In this document: positions 21,290 through 32,100 of the stretch, in pieces
Numbering within the stretch: the first letter of the stretch is position 1
Layout of the letters: each line of letters starts with the position of its first letter
Assembly (NCBI GenBank): GCA_012656075.1
Contig: JAAKBF010000098.1
Coordinates: 124,001 to 188,000, forward strand
Length of the DNA: 64,000 nucleotides
Reading direction: 5' to 3'
Source of the DNA: Phytophthora hibernalis
Lineage: Eukaryota; Oomycota; Peronosporomycetes; Peronosporales; Peronosporaceae
Notes under the pieces: model-generated
What the model saw: only the letters and a program-made list of their open reading frames with translations
Databases searched by the model: none
What the model was told of the DNA's origin: nothing
Translations under genes and position numbers: made by a program

Positions 21290-22310
21290 ACCCATCATTA
21301 GCAAACTAACTAATCGTTGAAATTTCAAAGCGTCCTCATCAAAATCCTCCTCCAACCCCGTCGATAGTTGTCCTATATCAGGAACCTGCCGCGTCTCTGA
21401 TGACAGCGGTCCAACAGGGTTGAGCACGCCCTCAACCATCCAGCCGCAATGATCAAATACCCGAACCATGTTGAAATTATCAAAGCGTCGGAATGTGTCA
21501 ACGATGAACAGCGTCAAGTCGCGATCGTTGGACTCCACGTAATAGCGTTGGAACGCTTTTTCATGTAACTAAACAGAAACTCTATCGGATTAAAAACGGG
21601 CAATAAGCTGAAAGGAAGATCGGCACAATTCCGATGCTTCTTAGGTAGTGTACGATTTCGGAATGTCGGTGGATGGATGCCCCATCCAATATCCAAACAG
21701 AATTTGACCTTGGCTAAGGACGAACACCCGATCGCTTGGAGTAGGCGAAATCTTAGCAGCAGCTCCCGAACTCCATCTGGTCATGTTCCCAAGTGTCGTA
21801 GTAGTCAATGAGGCCATTGATGCCAATGAAAGCAAGCAGTGACACCCTTGGCTTTCTTTGAAACACGCTTTGAATGGCTACCTTCTGACCTCGAAGAGCG
21901 TAGCCACGCTTTCTCATCATTCCCCTGTTGTCGAACGAGACCTTGTCCAGAAAGGCAATATTCAGGTGGCTTCAATTGATGTGACTGAGTTCTTCAGCGA
22001 ACCGAAAGATGCCCCACTAATGGCACGGCGCTCTAATCATTCCATGTGAGTCCAAAATCGTTAATGATTCTCCATACCGAGGACTTCGATATGCTGAGCT
22101 GATAGTGCTTGTGAAATGCATCCTGAGCCTCGTCCAGAAAAGCCAAAGGCCTATGCTTAAAAACGTCCGAATCCACTCGCGTTGCTTGGTCGTAAATTTT
22201 TGTCAGACTTTGATGTACTGCATTCGTATGTTCCTGTCGCTTGATACACGCAAATCCAGTTGCTAATAGTCTGTGGAGTTTTGTTGTAGATGCGCGTCAA
22301 GCCGTTTCTT
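21290..22310 (-). pseudogene. Degenerate Tc1/mariner-type DDE transposase
   Basis: On the minus strand the DDE core can be read across frame changes: a helix-turn-helix-like region at about 22220-22050 (LAFLDEAQDAFHKHYQLSIS, SVWRIINDFGLTW), the first Asp region at about 21965-21890 (IAFLDKVSFDNRGMMRKRGY), then RKPRVSLLAFIGINGL, and the C-terminal NPIEFLFSYMKKR motif at about 21590-21550. These are the landmarks of IS630/Tc1/mariner-like transposases. Several stops and frame breaks show it is inactive. It lies between the LTR-like repeats, opposite in strand to the upstream ORF, so it is probably a nested insertion. Ends were not located. Confidence 0.7.
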
Positions 22311-22419
22311 GATTAACCGAGGTAAAAGTACCCATACAACCAGTGAAATACCGTAACGCTAGATCGCACAGCACGAAATCCGTGTACGACGTGGGGGCCC
22401 ACGCAGCATGATCTCAACA

Positions 22420-23290
22420 AGCAGCGAGAAATCCACGTGCAAAGGCCCCACGAGCAACAGGAACAAGTAGAGGCGCACGTGAACGAGGACAACGAAGAGC
22501 GAGAGATCCACGGGTACAAGTGCCACGACCAATACAAAACAACACGAGCTCCACGGGAACGATCTCGACGATCACCGAGGGCAACACGATCTCCACGGGC
22601 CCGAGCACCACGTGCAGCGTGAGGTACACGGGTACGAGCACTACAAGTGTCACGACCAACAACGAGATTCCCAGGGGCACGATCTCCACGAGCAACACGG
22701 ACAACACGAGCTCCACGGACACAATCTTCGTAACAAACCCTTGCAATTAGAGCACCACAAGCAGCGAGAGGTACACTGGCAGCGAGAGGTCCAGGTGTAT
22801 GAGCGCCAAGAGCAACACGATCCCCACCGGTTCGAAATTGACGGGCAACACGATCTCCACGGGTACGAGCGACACGGGCAATACGATCTCCACGGACACA
22901 AAATTGACCATCAAAACGATCTCCACTGGTACTAGCGCCACGGGCAATACGATCTCCACGGGCACGAAATTGACGAGCAACTCGGGCAACACGAGCTCCG
23001 CGGGCACGAGCACCACGGGTAACACGAGGCCCACGGGTAACACGAGGCCCACGGGCAGCGAGAGGTCCACTAGCAGCGAGATGTCCACGGGCAGTGAGAG
23101 GCTCACTAGCAGCGAGAGGATAACGGACAGCGAGCGCCACGGCCAGCAACGAGATACCCAGACAACGAGTAGCATGGGCAACACGAGCTTCGCGGGCACG
23201 ATCTTCCCGGGCACGAGCTTCACAACCAACAAGTGCAAAAGGGGTTCAGGAACTCGATCACCACACGTGCAACGAGAGATTGCAGACAGC
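22420..23290. repeat. Degenerate minisatellite, open in several frames on both strands
   Basis: Irregular tandem repeats built from units like ACGGGCAACACGATCTCC and ACGGGCACGAG. On the plus strand they encode Thr/Ser/Gly/Asn repeats (TGNTISTGT units, frame 22799-23311). On the minus strand they encode Arg/Val/Ala-rich (22313-23149) and Leu/Val-rich (22747-23292) repeats. The unit length is a multiple of three, so absence of stops in one unit keeps the whole tract open; coding is therefore not implied. Confidence 0.75.
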
Positions 23291-23734
23291 AAGCGCTACT
23301 ACGCAGCATAAACTACAACGCAGCAAGAGATCTCGAAATGAGGTACCAGTAAGAAGCAACGACAAAAACCCATCTGTCGATTGAAGAGGTATTTCTCAAA
23401 TCGAGCCAAAAAGCTAAATATTAACGGAATTCACAACATGTACCAGCACGCGCTTGGAAGATTTTTTAAATTTTGTTTTGGAATTTTATTTAATTAACGA
23501 GCAACTCGCTCAGTAAACGAACACGGTAAACCGGTATACCGTGTTCTTATCTTTGAGATCGTAACGCATGAACACAGTATACCGGTAAGTTGTGTTCTTT
23601 CCAATAATGTTCAAAATCCCCCGTTTAAGTTTTCGGCCAAAGGAACACTAAAACCTCAGAAACATGTTCTTGGGGGTTTTGTGTTCGCCCGCTACAGAGG
23701 GAATAGCTGTTCCTGGTTTCTTCATTCGAGTCGT

Positions 23735-24405
23735 GCAACCCAATTTTGTGAGCGTTTCTTGGTTTGGTTTGCTGGGTGTGAGTTTTCAGCTGCCAAAAGA
23801 TCCAAAAGCAGCGGAAACCTGTCCGTTGCACGAAGGTGATCTGTCTCTTGACTCACATCAAGGACAGTTCGCACGATACCGACCCTTGGGAGTCGGCATC
23901 GAACCGTCTCCCGGTTGACGGCTCGGACATCGAAAGTCGACAAGGCAACGTTGATAATATCAAGCGATATCAATGATATCGCTTGACATCTTCCCTTGTC
24001 ATTTATGTTAGTCTGACGGCGTCGACGGTTGACGCTCGGACATCGAAAGTCGTCAAGGGGACGTGACATCTTGCCCCGGTCATTTTTATTAAGATTCATA
24101 ACTATTTTGTCCTCGTCACGGGGCAAACAACCTCATCGAGGGACCCGTCGCTACCAGGACGACGGACAAGCAGCAATACATGACTTCATGATAAATGCAC
24201 AAGATGCTGAGATCACTGTAGCGTAAATGGGGCTGGATGTCAGCGAAGCGTCGGCTAACGGACGTCGAGCGTCAGTGTCGGAGTCCGAGCGTCAGTGTCG
24301 ACAACGTCTATGATCTGCACGTCGACAGCCTAAGGTGGGAAGCGTCGCAAGCAGGGTTTGATGCCGTTAGTCCTAATATTATTATTTGAACAATAATTTA
24401 TTCCC
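23735..24405 (+). repeat. LTR-like direct repeat, right copy
   Basis: Second copy of the 19309-19981 repeat, same orientation, about 99% identical by eye. Its right end (ATTCCC) lies within 3 bp of the start of the right inverted arm at 24408, while the left copy is separated from the left arm by 33 bp. This asymmetry should help to reconstruct the order of events. Confidence 0.6.
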
Positions 24406-25450
24406 AATCAGAAGCTTAGTACTTACAGTACATGTAGTATAATACTATTAGTCGTCTGTAATGTTCTGAAATTTGAATTATTAAACTAGCTACTATTAAT
24501 AATTCCAGAGAAGCCCTAATTGGGATCGCGGGTTATGAAAGGTGTGTGTTCTCCAGCGCTCTCTTCTCCTGGACTAAAAAGAGACTAAGAACTACCTTCA
24601 GATCTCGGATTCGTCTTTCAGCCGTGTCCACTACGAACAACCCTGGAGAAGACAAAATATGAATAACACTGGATGCGCCTTTTTTCAGACTGCACACAGA
24701 ACGCAATGCAGTGGCTGCTACTTGCAGTTCAGTGGAAGTCGCTGCATGCCTAGACCTGGCGAGTTGGTGAAAAAGCTGAGATTGAACAGTGGAAAGTGGC
24801 GGTTGGAGCAGCTGTGTCAGTCGTTTCGCATTGAGGTACATTGTTGTTACTCTACTTCTTTTGGCAAGCGACATTTATGAATTTGTCTACATTTCAACGG
24901 TTGATGTCTATGGTTTTGATAGTGACAACGAGTATCCGACGACTGCATCTTAGCAAGAGTTTGGATGGACCGAAGCTTGTCCAAGAACGCGTGTTCTCAA
25001 CTGGGTATTTATTTTGTTGTGAGTCTACTCCTAACTACTTGAAGTAACTCGTATCGACGACGAACGAGCGCAACACCAGCTACACGTAGTGTTTTAAGTG
25101 AAATCCAGGGTATGTGGGGTAACGCGTAGTCATACGAAGGATTACGGTAGCAGTCATTTTATTGTTAGTACTAATGCATAAAACCTAGAAATATTATATC
25201 GGAGAACTGATATAGCGACCCAAAAACAACTTACATGTACGATCAAAACGACCGGTTGGTTGCGAGTCGCAGCCAACCGTTCATGAACAATCTTGCATAC
25301 GTGCATATGATTCTGGTTTCGCTTGGTTACACCAAAAATTCTGGAAGATTTCGATACAATTGCAATATATACTTCGAGGTTTGATCCGGTGTTGCGTTAA
25401 TAACTCCTGGACAGTGCGTGCTCACAAAACGAGCAGTGAGGTTGCCATTC

Positions 25451-25458
25451 CTCATTTT
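25451..25458 (+). promoter_or_regulatory. Inr-like site of unknown-family paralogue B
   Basis: CTCATTTT, 43 bp above the ATG at 25501; identical to the site in the left arm and kept as CTCATTTC above the third paralogue. Confidence 0.55.
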
Positions 25459-25500
25459 CCCATCTAACTCCCACCAGCTCCGTCCGTCGTGAAGAAGAAA

Positions 25501-26025
25501 ATGTCTCGCATTGACAGCAGCCTCGAAGTCCTCAAACCCATCTTCGAGGTCGACAACAACAACGTCATCTGCCAGGCGGCTGAAAGTCCCGACGGCCACA
25601 CGGTCATCATTCTTGTCACTCCGCAAGACTCGTGGGCCAAGAAATTGCTTGTCAGCGCCACCGACGTGTTCGGGTATGAGCTCTTGTGCGGCGACAACAC
25701 CGGCGAACCCATGAAAGGGCTCAACGCCAACATGAAGTTCAGTAAAGTGGACCTCGGCAATGGCACCGGAGACGTCGCCATCCAGTTCCTCAAGCCAAAG
25801 ACATTTGGTATCTTCAGCGACTACGGGACGCTGAAAATTCCAAACTCGCTGCGAGGCTACACGATCGCCTTCTTCTGGCCGAATGACGCCCAAGGGGACC
25901 ACTGGAACACCTTCCTCAACAACTTAAAACAAACCGAGAATGCTGTCGGCGGGATCAGCGGTGTCGCGGGTGAGGTCGTCAAAGTCGGCGAAGGTGCGGC
26001 CAAATTGGTAGCCCTCTTTGCCTAA
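25501..26025 (+). CDS. Conserved unknown protein, paralogue B
   Basis: A 174-aa intact frame whose predicted protein is identical to the inverted copy at 17659-18183. It lies in the same direction as the more diverged paralogue at 27611-28135, about 1.6 kb downstream. The simplest history is an old tandem duplication (this gene and 27611) followed by a recent inverted copy that made 17659-18183. The sequence features are those of paralogue A: a soluble protein, no signal peptide, a Gly/Asn-rich mid-region and a conserved PNSLRGYTIAFFWPNDA block. Function unknown; strong conservation between diverged copies argues that it is a real protein. Confidence 0.8.
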   Translation: MSRIDSSLEVLKPIFEVDNNNVICQAAESPDGHTVIILVTPQDSWAKKLLVSATDVFGYELLCGDNTGEPMKGLNANMKFSKVDLGNGTGDVAIQFLKPKTFGIFSDYGTLKIPNSLRGYTIAFFWPNDAQGDHWNTFLNNLKQTENAVGGISGVAGEVVKVGEGAAKLVALFA

Positions 26026-26107
26026 TTGCAATGAGGATGGAAGTAAAGCGAATGACTGAGAGTGGCGTAATAAAATTGGCTAGCATGAAGCAACGCTACC
26101 CAGATAA

Positions 26108-26470
26108 TACAAAGTCCACCCATTCCAATACTTTGCTCCGGCTGCACTTGCACGTTTTCCTCGCTGCCAGCCCTTGACATCTTCCCGAGATATTCTCTTG
26201 CGGTCGCCAAGCGGGCTGCATCGTTTGTTTGTTTTGAGCGCTGTCAGCAGCCAGATTCCCGGGGATGCTGCCAAATTGATTGTTGGAATTGCTTTCCTAA
26301 ACTAACGTCAGTCGTGGGCTGGCCTCATTGAAAGGATCAAAGGCATCGCACCAAACACACCGAGCACGTACATTTGGATAAAACAATCAACCATGGTGTC
26401 TTAACGTACCTGACACTGTCACCACCAACCACACGGTCAGAAATACCGCCATCGTCCACGGTCCTTCTCA
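26108..26470. other. Spacer without a gene
   Basis: Nothing coding is visible. The part 26360-26430 resembles 17148-17215 in direct orientation (see the left flank of the duplication). Confidence 0.4.
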
Positions 26471-27187
26471 CTACTGCTGGTTGCTTGCTCGGACGCTAGC
26501 AGGGCTCACTGAGACCGGCAGAATCCTAGTGATCTCTTCGTCACTAATGCCCTGATCTCTCAACTGGTTCCGAGACAGCGCAAGGACAACTTTCGTCTCG
26601 TACTCTTGTTTCTCTGCCAACAGCTTCTCCTTCCTCGCCTGCGCCTCCAAAATCTCCAAGTCGAGTTGTTCTCGGCGCTGTTCCCGTATGTCTCTCTTGA
26701 TCTCCAGCTGTAGTCGCTTCTCTTCGATCTCCAGTCGCCGTTTGTTAAACCCCGAGGTCACAGTCGATTGCACTGCCGACGTCGTCGTAGCAGGGGCCTC
26801 CATTACGGAATTGAGCCACAACTCGTCTTCGTTTAGAACTATTGCGTTCCCGCGCGTCCTGCCGGGCGATTGGCGCTGTCTCTTGGCCGGTGGAGCGATG
26901 TTTTCGGCCGAATTTGCGCCAGTTGTCACCGTCTGTTCCGTGCACAGGCTTTCGGCTTTAAACTCGTGCTCAACGAGTTCTGCGGACGTCGGAATCACGT
27001 CGGACAGCGAACTGTCCTTCGAGTCGGCGGAGCGCGCGGGACACAGGCGCAGATGCGACTGCAGGCGGTTGACGGCAGCCGCGACCTGCTTCTGACAAGC
27101 CTTGCAGTCCACCTTCTCCACCTTGGCACCGTCCACGCGGTACTTGTGCCCGAAGAGCTCCCATATTTTACTGAGCTGGCGGACCAT
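26471..27187 (-). CDS. BED/hAT-type zinc-finger coiled-coil protein
   Basis: An intact 238-aa frame starting at ATG 27187 (MVRQLSKIWELFG). The N-terminus has a single C2HC-type zinc finger at about residues 28-49 (CKACQKQ, then QSHLRLC), like the BED finger of hAT transposases and domesticated relatives. A linker with a basic patch (PAKRQRQSPGRTRG, a possible nuclear signal) follows. Then comes a long charged helix, about 150-205 (KRRLEIEEKRLQLEIKRDI..), predicted coiled coil. There is no DDE/hATC catalytic part, so it is not an active transposase. It could be a DNA-binding regulator or a domesticated fragment. It lies convergent to the unknown-family gene in the right arm. Confidence 0.7.
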   Translation of the reverse strand: MVRQLSKIWELFGHKYRVDGAKVEKVDCKACQKQVAAAVNRLQSHLRLCPARSADSKDSSLSDVIPTSAELVEHEFKAESLCTEQTVTTGANSAENIAPPAKRQRQSPGRTRGNAIVLNEDELWLNSVMEAPATTTSAVQSTVTSGFNKRRLEIEEKRLQLEIKRDIREQRREQLDLEILEAQARKEKLLAEKQEYETKVVLALSRNQLRDQGISDEEITRILPVSVSPASVRASNQQ

Positions 27188-27610
27188 TTTCGAGGATTTT
27201 GTTTTGGTTTATTTTGCTGGAAAATAACCAACGAAGTTTGTTTGACGCTGATTGAGTGAAAATAAAAAAGAAATACAGGGATTGGTTGAAAAGACACTTC
27301 AACTTGAGGTCGCGTCCGATTGGCAGAGGATACGCTCATCGCAGCATGGGTGCGAACCATCTTCACTTTGTCTTCACTTTGTGTGTGGCAGAGTGCAGGA
27401 AGCGCAAACTTCCCGTCTCAAATCTCAACCAGTGACTGAGTCAGACTGACTGCCACCGTTGCACGGAGGTGATCTGCCGTGAACAAGACAATGAAGTGGC
27501 TCACTTCAAAAACCATGCATCATGCTATCGGGTTGTTGGTCACATGTGCTCACTGCCATTCCTCATTTCTAAACTTACCACTCAAGCTCCACCTGTCGTG
27601 AAGAAGAAGA

Positions 27611-28135
27611 ATGTCTCGCGTAGACTGCAACCTCAAAGTCCTCCCGCACGTCTTCATGGTCGACAACAACAACGTCGTCTGCCAGGCGGCTCAAAGTCCT
27701 GACGACCACACGGTCATCATTCTCGTCACTCCGCAGGACGCGTGGGTCAAGAAGATGCTCATCAGCGCCACCAACGTCTTCGGGTACGAGCTCAAGTGCG
27801 GCGACAAGGCTGGAGAACCCATGAACGGACTCAACGCCAACATGAAGTTCAGCAAAGTGGACCTCGGCAAAGGCAGCGGAGACATCGCCATCCAGTTCCT
27901 CAAACCGAAGTTCCTCGGTGTCTACACCGACTACGGGACGCTGACAATTCCCAACTCACTGCGAGGCTTCACGATCGCCTTCTTCTGGCCCAATGACGCC
28001 TCAGGCGACCACTGGAACATCTTCCTCGAGAACTTGACCCAAACCCAAAAGGCTGTCGGCGGGATCGGCGGCGTCGCGACGGAGGTCATCAAAATCGGTC
28101 AAGGTGGCGTCGACTTCAGGGCTCTCTTTGCCTAA
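27611..28135 (+). CDS. Conserved unknown protein, paralogue C
   Basis: An intact 174-aa frame (ATG 27611) clearly homologous over its full length to paralogues A and B, with about 75-80% identical residues by eye. Differences cluster at the N-terminus (NLKVLPHVFMVD) and C-terminus (VIKIGQGGVDFRALFA). The core (NNNV.CQAA.SPD, TVIILVTPQD, GLNANMKFSKVDLG, PNSLRG.TIAFFWPNDA) is unchanged. The promoter is also homologous: CTGCCATTCCTCATTTCT with an Inr-like site about 45 bp upstream of the ATG and the same GTGAAGAAGAA leader. It lies outside the inverted duplication. Function unknown. Confidence 0.8.
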   Translation: MSRVDCNLKVLPHVFMVDNNNVVCQAAQSPDDHTVIILVTPQDAWVKKMLISATNVFGYELKCGDKAGEPMNGLNANMKFSKVDLGKGSGDIAIQFLKPKFLGVYTDYGTLTIPNSLRGFTIAFFWPNDASGDHWNIFLENLTQTQKAVGGIGGVATEVIKIGQGGVDFRALFA

Positions 28136-29117
28136 TTCCAGTGGGGATGAACGAAGTGAGTTAGGAAATGGCAAGAGACGACATCCATGTAGCAAAATAC
28201 TCAAGCCACGTGGGGTCATGATTAATGCAAGGTCCTCCAATTCGTTGCTGCGTTTTAATACGTCGATGTGCGCGGTGAACATGATTTTTTCATTGAAAGT
28301 ACATGCCTGTAGACGTTCGACAGAGGCCAGCCACCCGGACAGCAGCCTCGCTTTCGTAGTTTGAAGACTGTTTGTCAAATTCTATTATCGCCGAACACGG
28401 CCTTATTTCAATTTTGAAAGCTGCATTTTTTAGTTACAGATCGCTCACCCCGGAAGCGTAGATTTAATATATGTTGGTCTCGACGCCAATTCTACAACCA
28501 AACTCCTCCTTCTACGCTTTTGATCCTGTAAACGAGGTCAGCCCACGACTCGTAAGAGTTTCCTCGGGTTTGTGCAGCACGGCTCCGAAGAGTGACTGCG
28601 TATTTAGCATCAAGATGCAAGTAAATTTGCGAAGGATTTTATTTGGAACATATTTGGGTCAGGTCAAAAAGGGTCAACTAAATTGACTTGATTTTTGTAA
28701 AGCGGGAGTGAGCGGGTGCGAGGAGCGAAGACGGAGCAAACCCGCGCGGGTGCCCGCGAAGCAGGGCCGCGTGGTATTTAAGTAGGCGGGCCCAGCGAAC
28801 GGACACGTTGCCATGACTCGGAGTTAGTTTTCTTTTGCGGGGGTCTGGGGTGCAACCCCAGTTGACCATTTTTGACCTGACCCGAATATGTTCCCCAAAA
28901 AAGTCTACCTCAATTTGCTTACTTTCAACTTGTAATTAATACACCATGCATTCGTTCGATTCCGCATTTAGAGGTCAATACGTTCGCAGCGCAACATTTT
29001 ACTTCGTAATGAGGAAGAGTCGGGATAAGCAAAGTGAATCGCCCTTGTGCGCTAAAGATAGCGGATCGAAACGACACTAACTTTTGGTGTCGACGTTCAA
29101 GTGCGGGGTGGAGCAAA
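28136..29117. other. Spacer containing a MITE-like element
   Basis: No supported gene between the unknown-family gene and the KATNIP-like gene. It contains the MITE-like inverted-repeat element at 28645-28894 (listed separately) and otherwise AT-rich sequence. Confidence 0.45.
28645..28894. mobile_element. MITE-like element with about 35-bp terminal inverted repeats
   Basis: The left end GGAACATATTTGGGTCAGGT (continuing to about 28680) is mirrored by the right end 28859-28894, which ends GACCTGACCCGAATATGTTCC. About 32 of 34 positions pair. The 250-bp unit has a GC-rich middle (CGCGCGGGTGCCCGCG) and no ORF. It is a typical non-autonomous DNA transposon shape. No clear target-site duplication was seen. 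Confidence 0.65.
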
Positions 29118-32100
29118 ATGGAGAGCGGGGCACCGATGCTGGACGCGTTAGCCAAGTTGGAGCTCGCGATGCGTCCGCAATCGGTCCCGTCGTGGCTCAG
29201 TAGCGAAACCAACCACGCTCCTAAGGTCACAGCCCTCGGCCCAAGAACGTCCAGCGTCGAGTTAGTCGACCAAACAACGGTGCATGGCCACGGAACTTCT
29301 CCACACAAAGACAAAACTGGTCCCATGGCTCCCAGTACTTCAACCGTTCGACCCCGAGCTCCGATTGGAATGCACAAGGATGCAGTTAGTGCTGCGGACA
29401 AGGAATTTCTGTCGAAAGAATCGGAACATCCGTCTCCGAAGAGATCGAGGCAGCGAGTGCGACAGCAAGCAACCGAGTCAAAAAGCAGGTGGGTCTTGCT
29501 GTCAATTATACCTGGTGATCGACATTAACTCTCTCGTGCGTTGTAGGCGGGTCAAGCAATCGCTTGTAGAATCACTTCGGTCACTGGAGTTCTTTGACAA
29601 GACGAACCGTAGTCGCGAACTCACGACTAAATTAGCAGTCATGCGCACTCACGCGGACCCTGGGGTTAGTATTATATTCCCTAGGTAAAGCTACTGTTGC
29701 TTATCTTTGGTTCTCTACAGGCAATGTACATTTCGTCAATATCGACGATAATCTAGAAGACAGCGAAGATGATAAAACGCTAGCGGACAATGAAGAACTC
29801 ACCTTGTACGACGGTGAACATCACGCTAACCACCTAGCTGTGGAAAACCGCGCATCGAAGTACCTCGCGAAAGCACTGTCGTCACCAGAACCTCCCAAAG
29901 TTTTTCAAATTCCAGAGCTACCCCATGGACAAAACCTTGTCATCAACATTCTCTCAACATGGGGAGATCCGTTCTACGTGGGGCTTATGGGTATCGAGAT
30001 ATTTGACCACACCGGCCATGCCGTGTACCTCTCTGATGTTGACAAGCAGCTTTCAGCAGATCCACCTGACCTTAATAATATCCAAGATCACGATCGCCTA
30101 GACCCTCGGACGGTCGATAAGCTCGTGGACAAACACTATTTTACGTGCGATGAGTTGCGATCGTGGCTTGCGCCGTTCTCGCGCGGCCAAAACCATTTTA
30201 TTTACATGGACTTCGACTATCCGCTGTCCATTTCGATGCTGCGCATTTGGAACTACAACACAACTCGTATTCACTCGTATCGTGGTGCACGGTACGTGGA
30301 GATTTCTCTCGATGGGAAGTTTATCTTCAAAGGAGAAATCTCCCGCGCACCTGGAAGCGTTATCGAAGACGTCGACGACTGCAACGAGTGTATTCTGTTT
30401 ACCATGAATCAATCGATTTTGCAGCTGATTGAAAAATACGAAAAGCGGAACGAGACGCTCATCGTGTGTGATTCTGCAGGAGAAGCAATATCACCAACAA
30501 TCAAAGAATGTCTGCCTTCAGTTGAGGGGCAAAGCAGTACCAGTTTTACAGTTGGCACTTCTATCGGCCCGGATCCACGTCTTCTTGAGAGACCAAAGAC
30601 GGGAAACAAGTCATCTCGCGCTGCTTCTAGAGGGAGTAGCCACATCATCTGCTCTTCTGACACTAGTGACTCAACGTTCCCAATTAGTCCCGTATTCACC
30701 CCTGTTGCTCCACTGCCTAAAGGGATGAAGTCGGCCCTGAATTTCCAAACCTGGAAGGCAGCTCAAGCTTCTCGCCCTTGCACTGCTCCAGTCGTGGGAG
30801 GACCGATGACAGAGCGCCCATTATGCTGCAAAACGATAGAGTTGATACTGGAGGCAAACTGGGGGATCCCTACGAGATTGGGCTTGCAGGTCTACAATTC
30901 TTGGATAGCAACTACGTGCCCTTGGAAATTCGCTTGGATAACGTTATTGTCTCTGCTCCGATCGCTGCTGACAGGATGCAAAAGCTCATCGTGACTCATG
31001 GCGCTCGACACCTCTCTACTAATCCTGAAGAAATGTGGAGTGCCCCGCTGCAGGATATACTCACGCTTCCCTCAGAGCGCCGCGCAGTCACCATAGATTT
31101 TCCCGAGAAAGTGAGCATTCGAGCGCTGAAAGTTTGGAACTACAACACAACTCTCGAGGACTCGTTCAAAGGCACCAAACAGATTTCAGTGCGAATAGAT
31201 GGCGTCCATCATACGCGTGTATCGCTGCGGAAGGCTCCAGGGAATCTCATGGACTTTGACTTCGGCCAGTTCCTGTATCTACGCAACAGCTCATCCTTGC
31301 AGCAAGGTGCAGCCGCAATCACTGCTACTTCTGAAGCATTTCCGACTACATGTAGCAAAGAAGGCAACCCTCTCGCATCAACAGCAGAAGAAGTCGAGAG
31401 CACAAGATCATCATCACCTGTGGCAAGTATGACAACGCCACATATCGACGCCTCGAGTGGGTTCGCTGAGGGATCTGCATTCTGTAAACCAGCTTTCTCG
31501 CTGTCGCAGCCATCTCCATCGATACGAAAGAAGAGCTCCATGAAGCCCATTTCAGAGGTCTTCCAGCAGTACCAGACGCCACTATTCCCGACCGGGTACA
31601 TCATCAAGTTCGTATTCTCGTCCACCTGGGGAGACAAGTTCTACCTGGGTCTCAACGGAGTGGAGCTCTTCGATCGCAACAACCAGCCCATTCCTCTCAG
31701 CAGTGAGATCGTCGATGCCCAACCGCGCGACATCAACATCTTGAAAGAACCCGGTGCAACGCACGACGTTCGAACGCTGGACAAGCTCTACGACGGTGTC
31801 AACAGCACGTACGACGACCGGCACATGTGGCTAGCTCCGCACGCGCCGTCGCACCCGAACAAACTCGTCATTTTCTTCAATGAGCCCGTGACGATCTCCA
31901 AGATCCGACTTTGGAACTACAGCAAGACGCCTGCACGCGGTGTTCGCGAATTTGAGGTGTTTCTGGACGACGTGCTGATCTACCACGGGATCCTGAAGCA
32001 GGCACCGCCTTTGAATCTGTCGGGTCTTGACGGTACGTCCGACGAGTCTGCACTTGACGTGTTTGCCCACTCATCCACGGAGAACCGCCGACAGCGCAAA

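Larger units (their letters stand above)
24408..26107. repeat. Right arm of the 1.7-kb inverted duplication
   Basis: Reverse complement of 17577-19275. It starts TCAGAAGCTTAGTACTTACAG (inverse of the left-arm end) and ends at CAACGCTACCCAGATAA. It carries the second copy of the unknown gene at 25501-26025. Confidence 0.9.

Noticed and set aside
22313..23149. 278-codon minus frame as a membrane or Arg-rich protein
   Set aside because: It is the minisatellite; all frames are open because unit length is a multiple of three.
22420..23290. CRISPR-like array
   Set aside because: Units are degenerate, adjacent, without unique spacers, and the genome is eukaryotic.
26471..27187. Zinc-finger gene as an active hAT transposase
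   Set aside because: Only the N-terminal BED-like finger and a coiled coil are present; no DDE or hATC dimerisation region.
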